NCBI RefSeq assembly: GCF_037392515.1 | Contig: NC_090280.1 | Coordinates: 29,145,118-29,209,117, forward strand | DNA from: Haliotis asinina | Taxonomy: Eukaryota; Mollusca; Gastropoda; Lepetellida; Haliotidae | DNA length: 64,000 bases | Reading direction: 5' to 3' | Part shown: in pieces, positions 22,774 through 35,040 of the stretch | Numbering within the stretch: the first letter of the stretch is position 1 | How the letters are laid out: each line of letters begins with the position of its first letter | Program-made: the position numbers and the translations under genes | The notes under the pieces: generated by a model | Databases searched by the model: none | Seen by the model: only the letters and a program-made list of their open reading frames with translations | Told to the model about the DNA's origin: nothing

Positions 22774-24487
22774 CACCATCAAGGCCTAAGACTTTGTCTT
22801 GGGTCGTTCAGAACTTCACCTATTGACAGTCTCTACGTTGAGCCTGATGAACCATCTCTTACTCAACTGTCTTTACAATACATTACTAAATTATATTCTA
22901 ATGAATGTAATCCTACATATAATTGTGTGTTTAATCCACTTTATGAAAATTTATAGGACCAGAGGTCTTCTCTTGTTCCACCTCTAGGGCATAGAATTAA
23001 ACCCTTTCTTTCTTCGGCCGGCATTGAGCTGCAAAACATAGCTCCCTCCCGTCTTCTTTCTTCTCCTTAGCAGTTGGTTAGGCCACATGTTGACCTAACA
23101 TTAACTTCATTTAAAAAATCAGAAACTAATGAATTACAATATAAACAAGAATATAAACGATTAAAAACTAAATATAGCAATCACAAAGCCTTATTTACAG
23201 ATGGTTCCAAGCACGATGGTGCAGTAGCTTGTGCCACTGTCATTGGATCCAGAACAATATCTTCTACAATTCCAGGTAACAGCTCTATTTTTACAGCAGA
23301 AGCTAACGCCAAACTAACAGTTCTTAAATATATTAAAAGACACCCTAAACAGAAACAGTATATAATCTATTCCGACTCTCTTTCTTGTCTTCAGGCTATT
23401 AAAAATGTTTCTTGTAAATATCCACTTTTAATTGAAATTATTGAGTTGTATAATAATCTTGCTACTGACCAATACGACATCGTCTTCTGTTGGTTACCCA
23501 GCCACGTAGGCATTTCTGGTACTTCTTATTCCTTACACTGATTACAAAGCTAGCATTAGAACTTACATCCGTGATCTGATGCAGAAGAAGTGGGGCACCT
23601 AAGTAGGTATAAATAAATTGTATGAAATAAAACCGTATATTGGTTACACCTACTTTGGCTGTCAGTCCAAATTTGAAGAGGTTATTTTAAGACGATGCCG
23701 TATTGGCCACACTAGATATACTCATGTATATTTGTTAGAAGGTGAGGATCCTCCGTTTTTTATCCCTTGTGATGAGAGAATCACGGTCAAGCATATCCTG
23801 CTTGACTGTATTGAATTCTCCATCACAAGGGATAAATATTTCAATGTCAAAACTGTCAAGGATCTTTGTAACACTGTTAATTCTCATTTAATCATTGGTT
23901 TGTGAAAGTAAATTGATTTCTTGATTGAATTATGAGTAGTATGTGCTGTAAATAGATGTATTTTAATGATTGGCAGTTTATATTAGTAACTTGAATTGTT
24001 AGTGACTGTACCCTCATAGCGGGTAAAAGTATTGTAAAATTATTGTCCTCCTGAGAGGGTACGTAAGTCAAAAAAAAACATTCACAGTAAATTTAAATCT
24101 ACCAGGTTTTTAATCGTAGTATTCTTGTTGTTTTAATTTTGGTTAGCATTTTGTACACTCGCCAGCAGCTGAAGGGATGATGTAAGTCCAGCTAGGGTCC
24201 ATGTAGGTAGCAATGGTTCTGTAAGTCCCCATGGTACCTAGTATAGTGATCTACCTTCTGTTGTTGGCGATCTATAGCCTGTTTTTATATTGTATTGTCT
24301 AAATATTATATTAGTTTTAACTTTTCATGCTAGTTGTAATTGAAGTTGTGATATTCTAGTTGTTTTACTGTCCTTCGTTGACAGATATTTACAATATGCA
24401 TATATTTCATTTAATTGTTCATTTAAGTGTTCTCGTCACGATATGGCTGAGCTATTGCTGATGTGACGTTAAATATTAACTCACTCA
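22774..24487 (+). mobile_element. 5'-truncated LINE copy with intact target duplications
   Basis: Starts in the RT thumb, then carries the RNase H domain (FTDGSKHDGAVAC near 23200, TAEANAK near 23300, YSDSLSCLQAIK near 23360), the C-terminal Cys/His region and the full 3' UTR with stem-loop and ACTC tail. Frameshifts at about 22850 and a deletion at about 23520 inactivate it. Its flanks are exact 15-bp duplications, so the insertion is fairly recent. The target already contained 'aactcactct', matching the LINE tail. Confidence 0.9.
23074..23541 (+). pseudogene. LINE RNase H domain fragment
   Basis: 155-codon open stretch of ORF2 with the RNase HI acidic residues in TDGSK, TAEANA and SDSLS. 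It ends in FCWLPSHVGISG, where a deletion shifts the frame. Part of the dead LINE around it. Confidence 0.8.
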
Positions 24488-24502
24488 CTCTGTCTCACGT
24501 AA
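24488..24502 (+). repeat. Target-site duplication, right copy
   Basis: Exact repeat of 22759-22773. Confidence 0.85.
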
Positions 24503-25305
24503 ACTGTGTATCAGTTGAATGTTAACGTTGTACGAGTCCGTTTACGTGTTCACACATCGTACACCCGCTACTATCAGGCAGTCAAAAGGTCATCATCCCT
24601 GATCATTATCTCACAATACAGCTGTATGTTATCAGTGTGTAGGAAACAGTTATTGCTGAACTGGAACGAAATGCATGTCCCTCACTGTATGTTGTATCAA
24701 GGCCTATTCACACGTCAGTATTAAAGGGAATATAGCAGGAAATTGGAAGATTTCTAAACAGAAATTGACCAAATACTCTCTCCTCATCAACATTCCACAA
24801 CATGAGAGAGAACTACTCCTTCTTAGCCGTGGTGATGAAGCACCAATATATAACGGTTTTCACTTGCACATAAATTACAATCATCAACACCTGATCTGAA
24901 ATACATCTGCTCATTTTTAGCATCAAAGCTATTCATCCCAACTTTGTGAAAGGAATATAAAGTACACCATGCTCCACATCAGGAAATTAGCATCGAAGGT
25001 ATACAGCCATGGCAAATCTGTCCAATTGGCACCTCACAATCTTACACTTTATACATAACTATTGTATTGAACAATACGGTTGCAGGGTTAGCACACAAAA
25101 GTCTGAACAATATTCCAGGGATTATTCTTAAATTTCCAGGTATGAAATCATATCAATGATATAATTATGCACTTTAATTTATGCCGTACCGACATTGCTG
25201 GTACAGTCAAGTTTTCACTCGTACATAGTTTTGTGGGGGATCAAACCAAGAAGTGAAAAAAAGAATACCATGGTTTGCTCTCGGCATACGTTTTCAACCG
25301 TAACG
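24503..25305. other. Unique sequence between two LINEs
   Basis: AT-rich, no gene or repeat recognised. Small open frames only. Confidence 0.4.
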
Positions 25306-26107
25306 TTTGGCCAATGCAGGCACCCGTGGCGAGCCACCTTCTCGTGGTGGGTGCTGGATAACGCCAAGAGCCCGCCAACACCCCCGTAGTGGATCCGGGG
25401 GCATATTTGGTCCACCAACCTGTTTGCCGTGGGTTGCAGCCCGTGTCGGTGGAGGAGGGGATCCTGGTGGTTGAGGGCAATAGGAACCTGCAACCGTGTT
25501 CCTGTTGCTCAACACACCACTTTGGCCCTGACTTCACCAAGACGGGAGGTAGAATTGGCCCGATTCTATCAATCGGCTGGTCATGCCCTGTACATGGACA
25601 ACGTTTATTTGGAATCATCACAGCATGGAAATGTTGATCACAGATTTTGACAACTTTATTAAATTGAACTTATATTTTGCCTAGAGTCTTGTGCCAGAAG
25701 GCGGTCGCTCATGGGCCAATCTGGTGATATAGACCTCTGAATTCTAAGTTTCTTAGGAAGATTGTCATGGGCCAGACCAGCCTGATATTTCTTCTTTTGG
25801 ATTTCTTAGCTATTTATGTCTGTATTTCTGGAGTATAGCATCTCTGTAGCTCTGTTCTTGCAGTTTTGTTTCCACTGCAGGATCGTCTTTGTTGACACTC
25901 GATGGCGGGTGGAGATCAGGGTTGCTGAACATCCTTATAGTGCCATGGCTAAACACATTCCCCCTGGTTCAAAAACGAATAAACGGAGACATCTTTCAAC
26001 ATCTTCTGATGATGAAGTCTCTTCAGCAGTAGTGGATTCTTGGCCAAGATTCCAGGTCATTGAAACAGCAGATGGAGGTCCATTGAAATTAAATCCCTTT
26101 GCTATAT

Positions 26108-26206
26108 ACAGTCAAACCCCGTTGTGTCGAACTCGTCGGGTCCAAGGGAAAAGTTCGACTTATCCGAGTGTTCGACACATCCGTCAGCATTGAAAAGACC
26201 AAATGC
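26108..26206. mobile_element. Solo terminus of a pogo/Tigger-like transposon in ORF1
   Basis: Begins CAGTCAAACCCCGTTGTG immediately after TATATA. It is the reverse complement, almost base for base, of the right end of the element at 43873-44936. No second terminus follows, so it is a fragment or an abortive insertion. Confidence 0.7.
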
Positions 26207-26210
26207 GGAG

Positions 26211-26286
26211 GCATATGCGGAGAGGTAGCCAACGTTACACGCCTTCAAAGGCATATGCGGAGAGGTAGCCAACGTTACACGCCTTC
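26211..26286 (+). repeat. 40-bp tandem duplication
   Basis: The unit starting gcatatgcggagaggtagcc occurs at 26211-26250 and again from 26251. It lies in LINE ORF1 next to the pogo fragment. Confidence 0.8.
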
Positions 26287-27275
26287 GTTCTGGCTCACTT
26301 CTTGTTGAATGTGCCCGGAGGCAGCAATCTGTAAACTTGCTAGGATTACAAAATTTCGTTGATGCACGGGTTGTTGTCTCTGTGCACAGGACATGGAACT
26401 CTTGCAGAGGTATTGTTCGTGACCGATCTCGTTGTCTGGCGTACATGACAGAAGAAGAAATTGTTGATGCATTAAAACACCAAGGAGTAACTGTTGTTAA
26501 ACGGTTTACCAGGAAGCAGAATGCAGATATCATTAAAACTAATACTGACATGTTTACGTTTGGACTGTGTTCTCTACCAAAAGCCATTAAAGCTGGCTAC
26601 TTTAACATCCCAGTTGATGTATACATCCCAAATCCGCTGCGATGTTTTAAGTGCCAAAAATGTGGACACGGTGCCAAGTCATGCACTCGTAAAACAGTAT
26701 GCACCCGTTGCAGTGGGTCTCATGACAACACTGACTGCACAAGAGACATCCGATGTGCTAATTGTAACGGTGAGCACGTGGCATCGTCTAAAACAGGATT
26801 CTTAAAGTCAAAATCACTAACAACCTCTCCTACCAAGACGCCAAAAAGTTGATACCCGCAGTGTCTCAAATTACTCCACTCCGAACATATTCAGCCACTG
26901 TGTATTCCCTCGTTCATCCTCCTGTAACCAAAGTTTCAACTTCATGCCAGACATATCTTGGGTAAACGACAAACAAATTACAGTTAATGAATTCACTCAG
27001 TCCTCTCAAAATCAGCAAATTTCGTCGACATCTGCCTCACAGACTGAAGAACCAGAGACACAATCTAATCCAGGAAAGGTTAGTCAGTTGTCAAATAAAG
27101 AAAAGAAACAGCTGCGAAGGGCAAAGGCTCTTCAACATTTAGAGGTACCATCAACATCAGCAACATCAGTGACGGTTCATAATCCGTTTGGACCTCTTGA
27201 TATGGAGGTCACTCCTTCGCAACCAGAACGCGGGAGTAGACGTTCCTCGCGTTCAAGATCCCCGGTTCAACCGCC

Positions 27276-30200
27276 ATGAACAGCACTATTAATTTAATTC
27301 AATGGAATTGTAGAGGCCTTCGGAATAATTTTAATGATCTACAATTATTAGCTCAAGATTTTAATCCATCGGTTTTTAGTTTACAAGAGACACACTTGAA
27401 AAGTACTAACTTTGAATTGCGTCGGTACAATTCATTCCATTCCTTCTCACCTCCAGGTGATAGAGCCACCGGTGGCGCTTTTATTATCGTGAGGCAGGAT
27501 GTTATCCACAGCCCGGTTCCTCTCAAAAGCAATCTGCAAGCTATTGCTGTCCGTCTCACTTTACAGATCACCTTTACGCTTTGCTCTTTGTATATTTCTC
27601 CTTCTACAGCTCTTCGACAGTCCGATCTTCAGGATCTCTTTGACCAACTTCCTCGACCATGTATAATCATGGGTGATCTTAATGGACATAATCCTTTGTG
27701 GGGAAGTACCGACACCAACAATAAAGGAAAACTCCTGGAAGATTTCATTTCAAACAATAACTTATGCATCTTTAATGATGGATCTGTCACATATTTACAT
27801 CCTGGTTCGGGAACTTATTCTGCACTCGATCTGTCCCTCGCAGACCCAACTGTTTATAACGAATTTGAATGGTCAGTTCACGATGACCTGTGTGGAAGTG
27901 ACCATTTTCCAACAATACTTTCCTCTATAAATCAGAGTGATGACTCATCTGCCACACGGTGGAATTTTAATAAGGCTAACTGGCCATTATTTCAGACAAT
28001 GTGTGCTGGCAACTTGAACTCTGCCGTTTTTGTTAATGTTTCAGATCCGATTCAGTTGTTCTCTGACAAACTGAAAAGTATTGCCGATGAAACTATTCCT
28101 AAGGCCTCTGCTAAACCACATGTTCGTAGACCATGGTTTACGGACAGTTGCAAACAAGCTAGGAAGTGTAGAAAGAAGGCAGAAAAATATTTTCGCCACC
28201 ACCCTACAGTTCATAATTTAAATACTTTTAAAATAAACAATGCCAAGGCTCGACGTACTTTTAAACAAAGTAAACGCCAATCTTGGAAGACCTTTGTATC
28301 GAATATTAATTCACGTGCACCAATGACAAAGGCGTGGAACATGGCACAGAGAATCAAGGGTAAAGGTAGAAATTCTAGTGTTCATCATCTATTTTAAAAG
28401 ATGGACCCGAGGTTTTAACTGATAAAATTGACATTGCAAACAAATTGGGTGAAACTTTAGCTAGGCATTCTTCTTCCTCAAACTGTAATACAAAGTTTCA
28501 GAAATATAAAGATCAACAAGAAAAACGTAATATTAACTTTCATTCTGATAATGGTGAAGATTATAATGAACTCTTTTCACTATACGGCAACAGGTGCTGA
28601 TACTATCCACTATCAGCTCCTGAAACATTTACCTAATACATGTCTTGAAACTCTTCTGAACATTTGTGATCATATTTGGACAACAGGCCATTTTCCTCCG
28701 TCGTGGAGTCAAGCCATTGTTGTACCTATACCTAAGCCTGGTCGGGATCATACAGATCCATCAAACTACAGACCTATTTCACTAACTAGCTGCGTTTGCA
28801 AGACCATGGAACGCATGGTCAATAATAGATTAGTGTGGTTTTCAGAATCCAATAATCTTATTACTAACATCCAATGTGGTTTTCGCAAAAATAGAAGCAC
28901 TATTGGCCATTTGGTTCGACTAGAATCATTTGTTAAAAATTCCATTGTCCATAACCAGCATGCTGTATCAATCTTTTTCGACCTTGAAAAAGCTTATGAT
29001 ACAACATGGAAATATGTTATCTTAAGAGATTTACATGATTTTGGTTTGAGAGGCCGTTTGCCTCATTTTATATCACAATTTTTAGCAGACAGTCAATTTC
29101 AAGTCCGTGTCGGATCATCCCTGTCTGACCATTATAATCAGGATCAGGGGGTTCCACAAGGCAGTATTTTGTCTGTTACTTTGCTTAGCATACAAATCAA
29201 TAGTCTCTCGAAAGTATTACATGATTCCATAGATGGGTCATTGTTTGTGGATGATTTTAATGTTTCATGTCGTGTTAAAAATATGCATACCATTGCGAGA
29301 CAATTACAGATGTGTTTAAATGAAATTCATAAACGGTCACTTGAAAATGGATTTAAGTTTTCACAGATAAAAACCAAATGTATACATTTCTGTCGGAAAT
29401 ATAAGCCTCATAAAGATCCTGAACTGTTTTTAGATGGCTCTCCAATTACCGTTGTAAAGGAAGCCAAGTTTCTGGGACTGATTTTCGACAAACATTTGAC
29501 CCTTTTACCACATATTAAGTATTTGAAGACCAAATGCCTGAAAGCATTAGATCTCCTAAAAATGGTGTCCAATTTAAAGTGGGGAGGGGATCAAACTACC
29601 CTCCTTCATTTGTACAGATCACTCATCCGATCAAAGCTTGATTATGGTTCCATCGTGTATGGCGGGGCCTGTCGAAGCAACTTGAAACTGCTTGATTCTA
29701 TCCATCACCAAGGTTTAAGACTTTGTCTTGGATCTTTCAGCACTTCTTCTATTGACAGCATTTATGTTGAAGCCGATGAGCCTTCTTTAACCCAAAGACG
29801 TATTAAATTATCTTTGCAGTACACTACTAAACTATATTCGAATCAGACGAACATTGCATATAACTGTGTATTCCATCCCCTCAATGAGAATCTGTACAAC
29901 AAAAAATCTTCTCTTGTTCCACCTCTAGGGATAAGGATTAAACCTTTCCTTTCTGCTGCTGGCATTGACCTAGAAAATATTTCTCCTTCTAGTCTGCTGT
30001 CTTCTCCTTGGCAATTGGTTAGGCCACAAGTCGACCTAACCTTGACTATATTTAAGAAATCAGAAACGAATGAATTACAATATAAACAGGAATATAACCA
30101 ATTACAAAGTAAATATAATACATATAAATCCATATTTACAGATGGGTCCAAGTATGGTGGGGCAGTGGCTTGTACCACTGTCGTTGGATCCAAACCAGTA

Positions 30201-30836
30201 GAAGCAAACGCTATATGAACAGCCTTAAAATATACCAATAAACATTCCAGATATAAGCAGTATATAATCTTTTCAGACTCTCTTTCGTGCCTTCAGGCTA
30301 TTAAGGGTCTTTCTACCAAACATCCACTTTTAGTAGAGATTATTGAATTGTACTATGATCTTGCTACTGGCCAATACGACGTCGTCTTTTGCTGGTTACC
30401 CAGCCACGTTGGCATTTCTGGGAACACACTTGCCGCCAAAGCAGCACTCACCAAATCTATGACACCACTTCTTATTACATACTCTGATTATAAAGATGTC
30501 ATCCGATCTTACATTCGGGATCTTATGCAGAAGAAGTGGGACACCCAGGTAGGTATCAATAAATTACATGAAATTAAACCCCACATTGGTTACACCTACT
30601 TGGGCTGTCAGTCTAGATTTGATGAGGTCGTCATAAGGCGGTGTCGTATTGGCCACACTAGATATACTCATGAATATCTATTGAAAGATGAGGATCCTCC
30701 GTTCTGTATCTCTTGTGATGAAAGAATCACAGTCAAGCATGTCTTGCTTGACTGTGTTGAACATTCCATCACAAGGGATAAGTATTTTAAAACACAAACC
30801 ATGAAGGATCTTTTTAGTAATCTTAATAATCATTAA
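27276..30836 (+). pseudogene. LINE ORF2 (endonuclease, reverse transcriptase, RNase H), broken
   Basis: Endonuclease: QWNCRG near 27300, LQET near 27390, GDLNGHNPLWGS near 27680, SDHFP near 27895. RT: GFRKNRST near 28880, FFDLEKAYDTTW near 28980, GVPQGSILS near 29150 and FVDDF near 29250, where motif C is FVDD. RNase H: FTDGSKYGGAVAC near 30140 and SDSLSCLQAIK near 30280. C-terminal region: RRCRIGHTRYTHEYLL with CISC...H. All pieces but one are in the same frame; the 28390-28580 stretch is shifted. A 42-nt deletion in RNase H and TGA at 30216 add to the damage. Confidence 0.85.
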
Positions 30837-31304
30837 TTATCGCATATTTAAAAGAATTGGCTTTGTTATCCGATTAGTGAAAAGATAAATATTTTATAAG
30901 TGGTCATTTGGATTATTAACTGCGATTGTTAGTGGCTGTACCTTCAAGGGGGGTTGAATAGAGTAAAATTATTGTCCTCCTGAGAAGGTGCGTAAGTCCC
31001 AAGGCATTCAAAGGTAATTTAAATTGACCGTCTATTTTAATTGTAGTATCCCTGTCATTTTAATTTTGGCTAAAATTCACTTCATCGCCTGCAGCTGAAG
31101 GGATGATATAAAATCCAGCTAGGGTCCATGCAGGTAGCAAAAGTACTGTAAGTCCCCATGGTCCCTAGTATAGTGATCTACCTTCAGTTGTTCGACCTTC
31201 GACGGATATTTTAGATTGATTACCTTGTTTTCATCGCTATATGGCTGTAATATTGCCGATGCGATGTAAAAATTTAACTCACTCACTCACTCACTTTGGC
31301 CAAT

Positions 31305-31655
31305 ACAATTGAACCTATCAATAGTTAGAGGATACCCATTTGAAAAGCACAGTGAAAGGAAAACAAACGTTTTTACCTGTCATTTTGAACTTGACAGTGA
31401 ACCATTGCATTTAGCAATTTGATTACTATGGGGTATTTTTAACACACGTATCATTACAATGTACAGAGAGCACTTAAAATGTAAGTAAAATGAATATGTC
31501 TAACAGGACAACCTGTGTCCAGGGACACGGATGCCAGCGCTGCTGTGGAAAGAGTTCTGTACACTGAGTGTGCTCTGGTGGATAGACTTAATCCCCTATT
31601 TCACTGTCATTAGAGAGAAATTCCACAAGATTTATCTCAGTTAACATGTATCTCA
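31305..31655. other. Spacer between opposed LINEs
   Basis: About 350 bp of unique-looking sequence between the ACTC tail of the + LINE and the (GTGA)n end of the minus LINE. No gene. Confidence 0.5.
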
Positions 31656-32148
31656 GTGAGTGAATGAGTTAATATTTTACGTCACATCGGCAATGGCTCA
31701 GCCATATCCTGAACAGAACATTTAAATGAAACAAATGCATGTGGTAAAATCTGTCCACGAAGGACAGTAAAACAACTACAATATCACAATTTCAATTAAA
31801 ACTAGTAGATCACCACACTAGAGACCATGGGGACTTACAGTACCATTGCTACCTACATGGACCCTAGTTGCATTTACACCATCCTTGCAGCTGCTGGCGA
31901 GTGTACGAAAAGTTAGCCAAAATTAAAAGAACATGAATACTACGATTAAAAAACTGGTAGACTTAAATTTACTGTGAATGTTTGTGGGCTTACGTACCCT
32001 CTCAGGAGGACAATAATTTTACAATACTTCAATCCCCTTTGAGGGTACAGCCACGAACAATTCAAGTTACTAATTCAAACTACCAATCACTAAAATACAT
32101 CTATTTACAGAAACGTACCATTCAAAATTCAACCAAGAAATCAATATC

Positions 32149-32837
32149 TTATGAAAAACCTATAATAAAATGAGAATTAACGCTGGTGAAAAGATCCTTA
32201 TCCCGTGTGATGGAGAATTCAACACAGTCATGCAGAATATGCCTGACTTTGAATCTCTCATCACAAGGGATACAAAACGGGGGATCCTCGCCTTCTAACA
32301 AGTATACATGAGAATATCTAGTGTGGCCAATACGACATCGTTGTAAAATAACCTCTTCAAATCTGGACTGACAACTCGTGTAGGTATAACCAAAGTAACG
32401 TTTTATCTCATATAATTTATTGATACCCACTTGGGTGTCCCACTTCTTTTGCATCAGATCACGGATATAAGATCTAATGGTGGCTATGTAATCACTATAT
32501 CACCATAAGGAATAAGAAGTGGTGCCTTGGCAGCAAGATCGGCCATTGTGTTACCAGAAATGCCTACGTGGCTTGGTAACCAACAGAAGACAATGTCGTA
32601 TTGGCCAGTAGCAAGATTATTATACAATTCAATAATTTTATTTAAAAGTGGATATTTATAAGAAATAAATTTAATCGCACAGGCCACTGCGCCACCGTCC
32701 TTGGACCCATCTGTAAATAAGGATTTATAATTGCTATATCTATGCTTCATTTGATTATATTCTTGTTTATATTGTAATTCATTAGTTTCTGATTTTTCAA
32801 ATGAAGGTACTGGTAGGTCAACATGTGGCCTAACCAA
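32149..32837 (-). pseudogene. LINE ORF2 RNase H and C-terminal region, broken
   Basis: Minus-strand pieces: FTDGSKDGGAVACA with a deletion removing the middle of RNase H, then FCWLPSHVGISGNTMADLAA, and MQKKWDTQVGINKLYEIK leading to RCRIGHTRYSHVYLL and CIPCDERF. Frames are broken between 32454 and 32484. Confidence 0.75.
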
Positions 32838-33043
32838 CTGCCAAGGAGGAGAAGAAAGAAGACGGGAGGGAGCTATGTTTTGCAGCTCAATGCCGGCCGA
32901 AGAAAGAAATGGTTTAATTCTATGCCCTAGGGGTGGAACCAGAGAAGATTTCTTGTTGTATAAATCTTCATAAAGGGGATTGAAGATAAATGCAGGGTTA
33001 GATTCATTGGAGTATAATTTAGTAACGTACAGTAAAGCTAATT

Positions 33044-34023
33044 TTATACGGCACTGCTCAAGAGATGGTTCATCAGCCTCAACGTAGAGACTGTCAATAG
33101 GTGATGTTCTAAAAGACCGTGGTGATGGACAGAATCAAGAAGTTTCAGGCTGCTTTTGCAAGCTCCACCATACACGATGGAGCCTTTAATCGAGTTTTGA
33201 ACGAAGAAGTGATCTGTATAAATGTAGGAGAGTTGCTTGATCACCTTCCCACTTTGAGTTGGATACCACTTTTAGTAAATCGAGTGCCTTTAAGTATTTT
33301 GTTTTTAGTGATTTGATATGCGGCAAAAAGGTTAAGTGGGAATCGAAAATTAGACCCAAGAACTTCGCCTCCTTTACAACTTTGATGGGAGAACCATTTA
33401 AAAATAGCTCTGGGTCCTTATGCGGCTTATATTTTCTACAAAAGTGTATACAATTAGTTTTTGACTTAGAAAATTTAAAGCCGTTTTCTAGACACCATTT
33501 CTTTTTTTGTTTAAACACAATTGCAATTGCCGTTCAATAGTATGCATATGTTTACCTCGACGAGAAATATTTAAATCATCCACAAATAATGAGTCATCAA
33601 CTTAATCATTTAAAACCTTGGATAAACTGTTTATCGTGATACTAAAAGTGTTACAGACAAAATGCTGCATTTTGGAACACCCTGATCCTGATCATAATGG
33701 TCAGACAGGGTTGAACCCACTCGGACTTGAAACTGCCTATCTTTTAAAATTTGTGAGATAAAAAGAGGCAAACGGCCCCTTAAACCGAAGTCATGTAAAT
33801 CCTTTAAAATGTCATGCTTCCAAGTGGTATCGTATGCTTTCTCCAAATCAAAGAATATCGATACTGCATGTTGTTTATTTACTAAAGCGTTTTTGACAAA
33901 GGATTCTAGACGTACCAAATGGTCAATTGTACTACGATTTTTCCTGAAACCACATTGAATACTTGTTATAAAATTATTGGTTTCAAGATACCAAGTCACT
34001 CTATTGTTTACCATTCGTTCCAT
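33044..34023 (-). pseudogene. LINE ORF2 reverse transcriptase pieces
   Basis: Reads (from 34023 down) MERMVNNRVTWYLETNN, GFRKNRSTIDHLV, FFDLEKAYDTTW, a mutated GVPKCSILSV near 33670, then thumb pieces around 33186-33518. Motif C lies near 33580 in a broken frame. Confidence 0.75.
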
Positions 34024-34636
34024 GGTTTTACAGACGCAACTCGTTAAAGAGATTGGCCTGTAATTCGAAGGATCAGTATGATCCCGGTCAGGCCTTTGTA
34101 TAGGAACTACAATGGCATTACGCCATGAATCTGGGAAGGTCCCTGTAGTCCATATGGTGTCAAATATATTTAGCAGTGTTTCCAGGCATGATTTAGATAA
34201 ATCTTTCAGAAGTTGATAGTGAATACCATCAGAACCTTAAGGGCTGTATATAGCTCATGTAATGAAAATAGTTCATTATAGTCTTCACCATTGTCTGAGT
34301 TAAAATTTACTTTTTTCTTCTCCTGCTGTTTCTGGTATTTCTGAAACTCTGGGACGTAATTTGATGAAGACGAATGTTTGGCGAGAGTTACACCAATCTT
34401 ATTGGCAATATCACCCATATCTGTCAATACATCGTCACCATCCTTCAGATGGTGGACAGGTGATTTGGAACCTTTACCCTTTATTCGTTGAATCATATTC
34501 CACACTTTTGAAATTGGTGTTCGGGAATTTATCTTGGAAACATAATTTCGCCAAGATTGACGCTTATTCTGTCGAGAATTTTAACTTTGTCTAAATTATG
34601 TACTGTAGGATGTCGCCGAAAATACTTCTCGGCCTT

Positions 34637-35040
34637 CTACCTGTTCTTTCTGGCCTGTTTACATTCATCATTAAACCATGGTTTACGAACGTGCAGGGTT
34701 GCAGAGGACTTAGGTATAGTTTCATTAGCTATATTCTTCAGTTTATCAGAGAATACCTGAATCGGATCCAGACTATTGACAAAAACGTCATCATTCAAGT
34801 TTTCAGTGCAGAGTGTCCGCAATAATGGCCAGTTGGCCTTACTAAAATTCCACCTAGTTGCAGGTGGGTTATCAGTCGGATTTATAGCTGTGAGAATTGT
34901 TGGAAAATGGTCACTTCCACAACGGTCATCATGGACTGACCTTTCAAACTCATTGTGTATACCGGGATCTGAGAGTGACAAATCAAGTGCAGAATACGTT
35001 TCTGTACCAGGATGTAAATAAGTGGCTGATTCATCATTAA
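34637..35040 (-). pseudogene. LINE endonuclease, second half
   Basis: SALDLSLSDPGIHNEFE and CGSDHFPTILTA near 34900-35000 are the C-terminal APE-endonuclease motifs. The first half lies at 36799-37242 beyond the nested transposon. Confidence 0.8.

Larger units (their letters stand above)
25945..27279 (+). pseudogene. LINE ORF1 (nucleic-acid-binding, CCHC), interrupted
   Basis: Starts MAKHIPPGSKTNKRRH. Interrupted by about 100 bp of foreign transposon end at 26108-26206 and by a tandem duplication. It resumes near 26290 and carries the zinc knuckles CFKCQKCGHGAKSC and CTRCSGSHDNTDC at about 26640-26760; a third one is cut short. The remaining tail, rich in Ser and Arg, ends RSRSPVQPP. ORF1 proteins of this group coat the RNA and act as chaperones. 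Its stop overlaps the ORF2 start as ATGA. Confidence 0.8.
25316..31294 (+). mobile_element. Near-full-length I/Nimb-like LINE with 10-bp target duplication
   Basis: 5979 bp flanked by TTTGGCCAAT at 25306-25315 and 31295-31304. Order: 5' UTR (25316-25944), ORF1 with CCHC zinc knuckles (25945-27279), ORF2 (27276-30836) with APE-type endonuclease, reverse transcriptase, RNase H and a C-terminal Cys/His region, then a 3' UTR with stem-loop and ACTC tail. Endonuclease plus RT plus RNase H in ORF2 and a zinc-knuckle ORF1 fit the I/Nimb group. It is inactive: a pogo-end insertion and a 40-bp duplication in ORF1, two frameshifts near 28390 and 28580, and a nonsense codon at 30216 in ORF2. It is the best reference copy in the window. 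Confidence 0.9.

Noticed and set aside
25215..25650. Overlapping frames in GC-richer sequence on both strands
   Set aside because: This is the 5' UTR of the LINE and repeats at 38880-39065; its frames are not conserved between copies.
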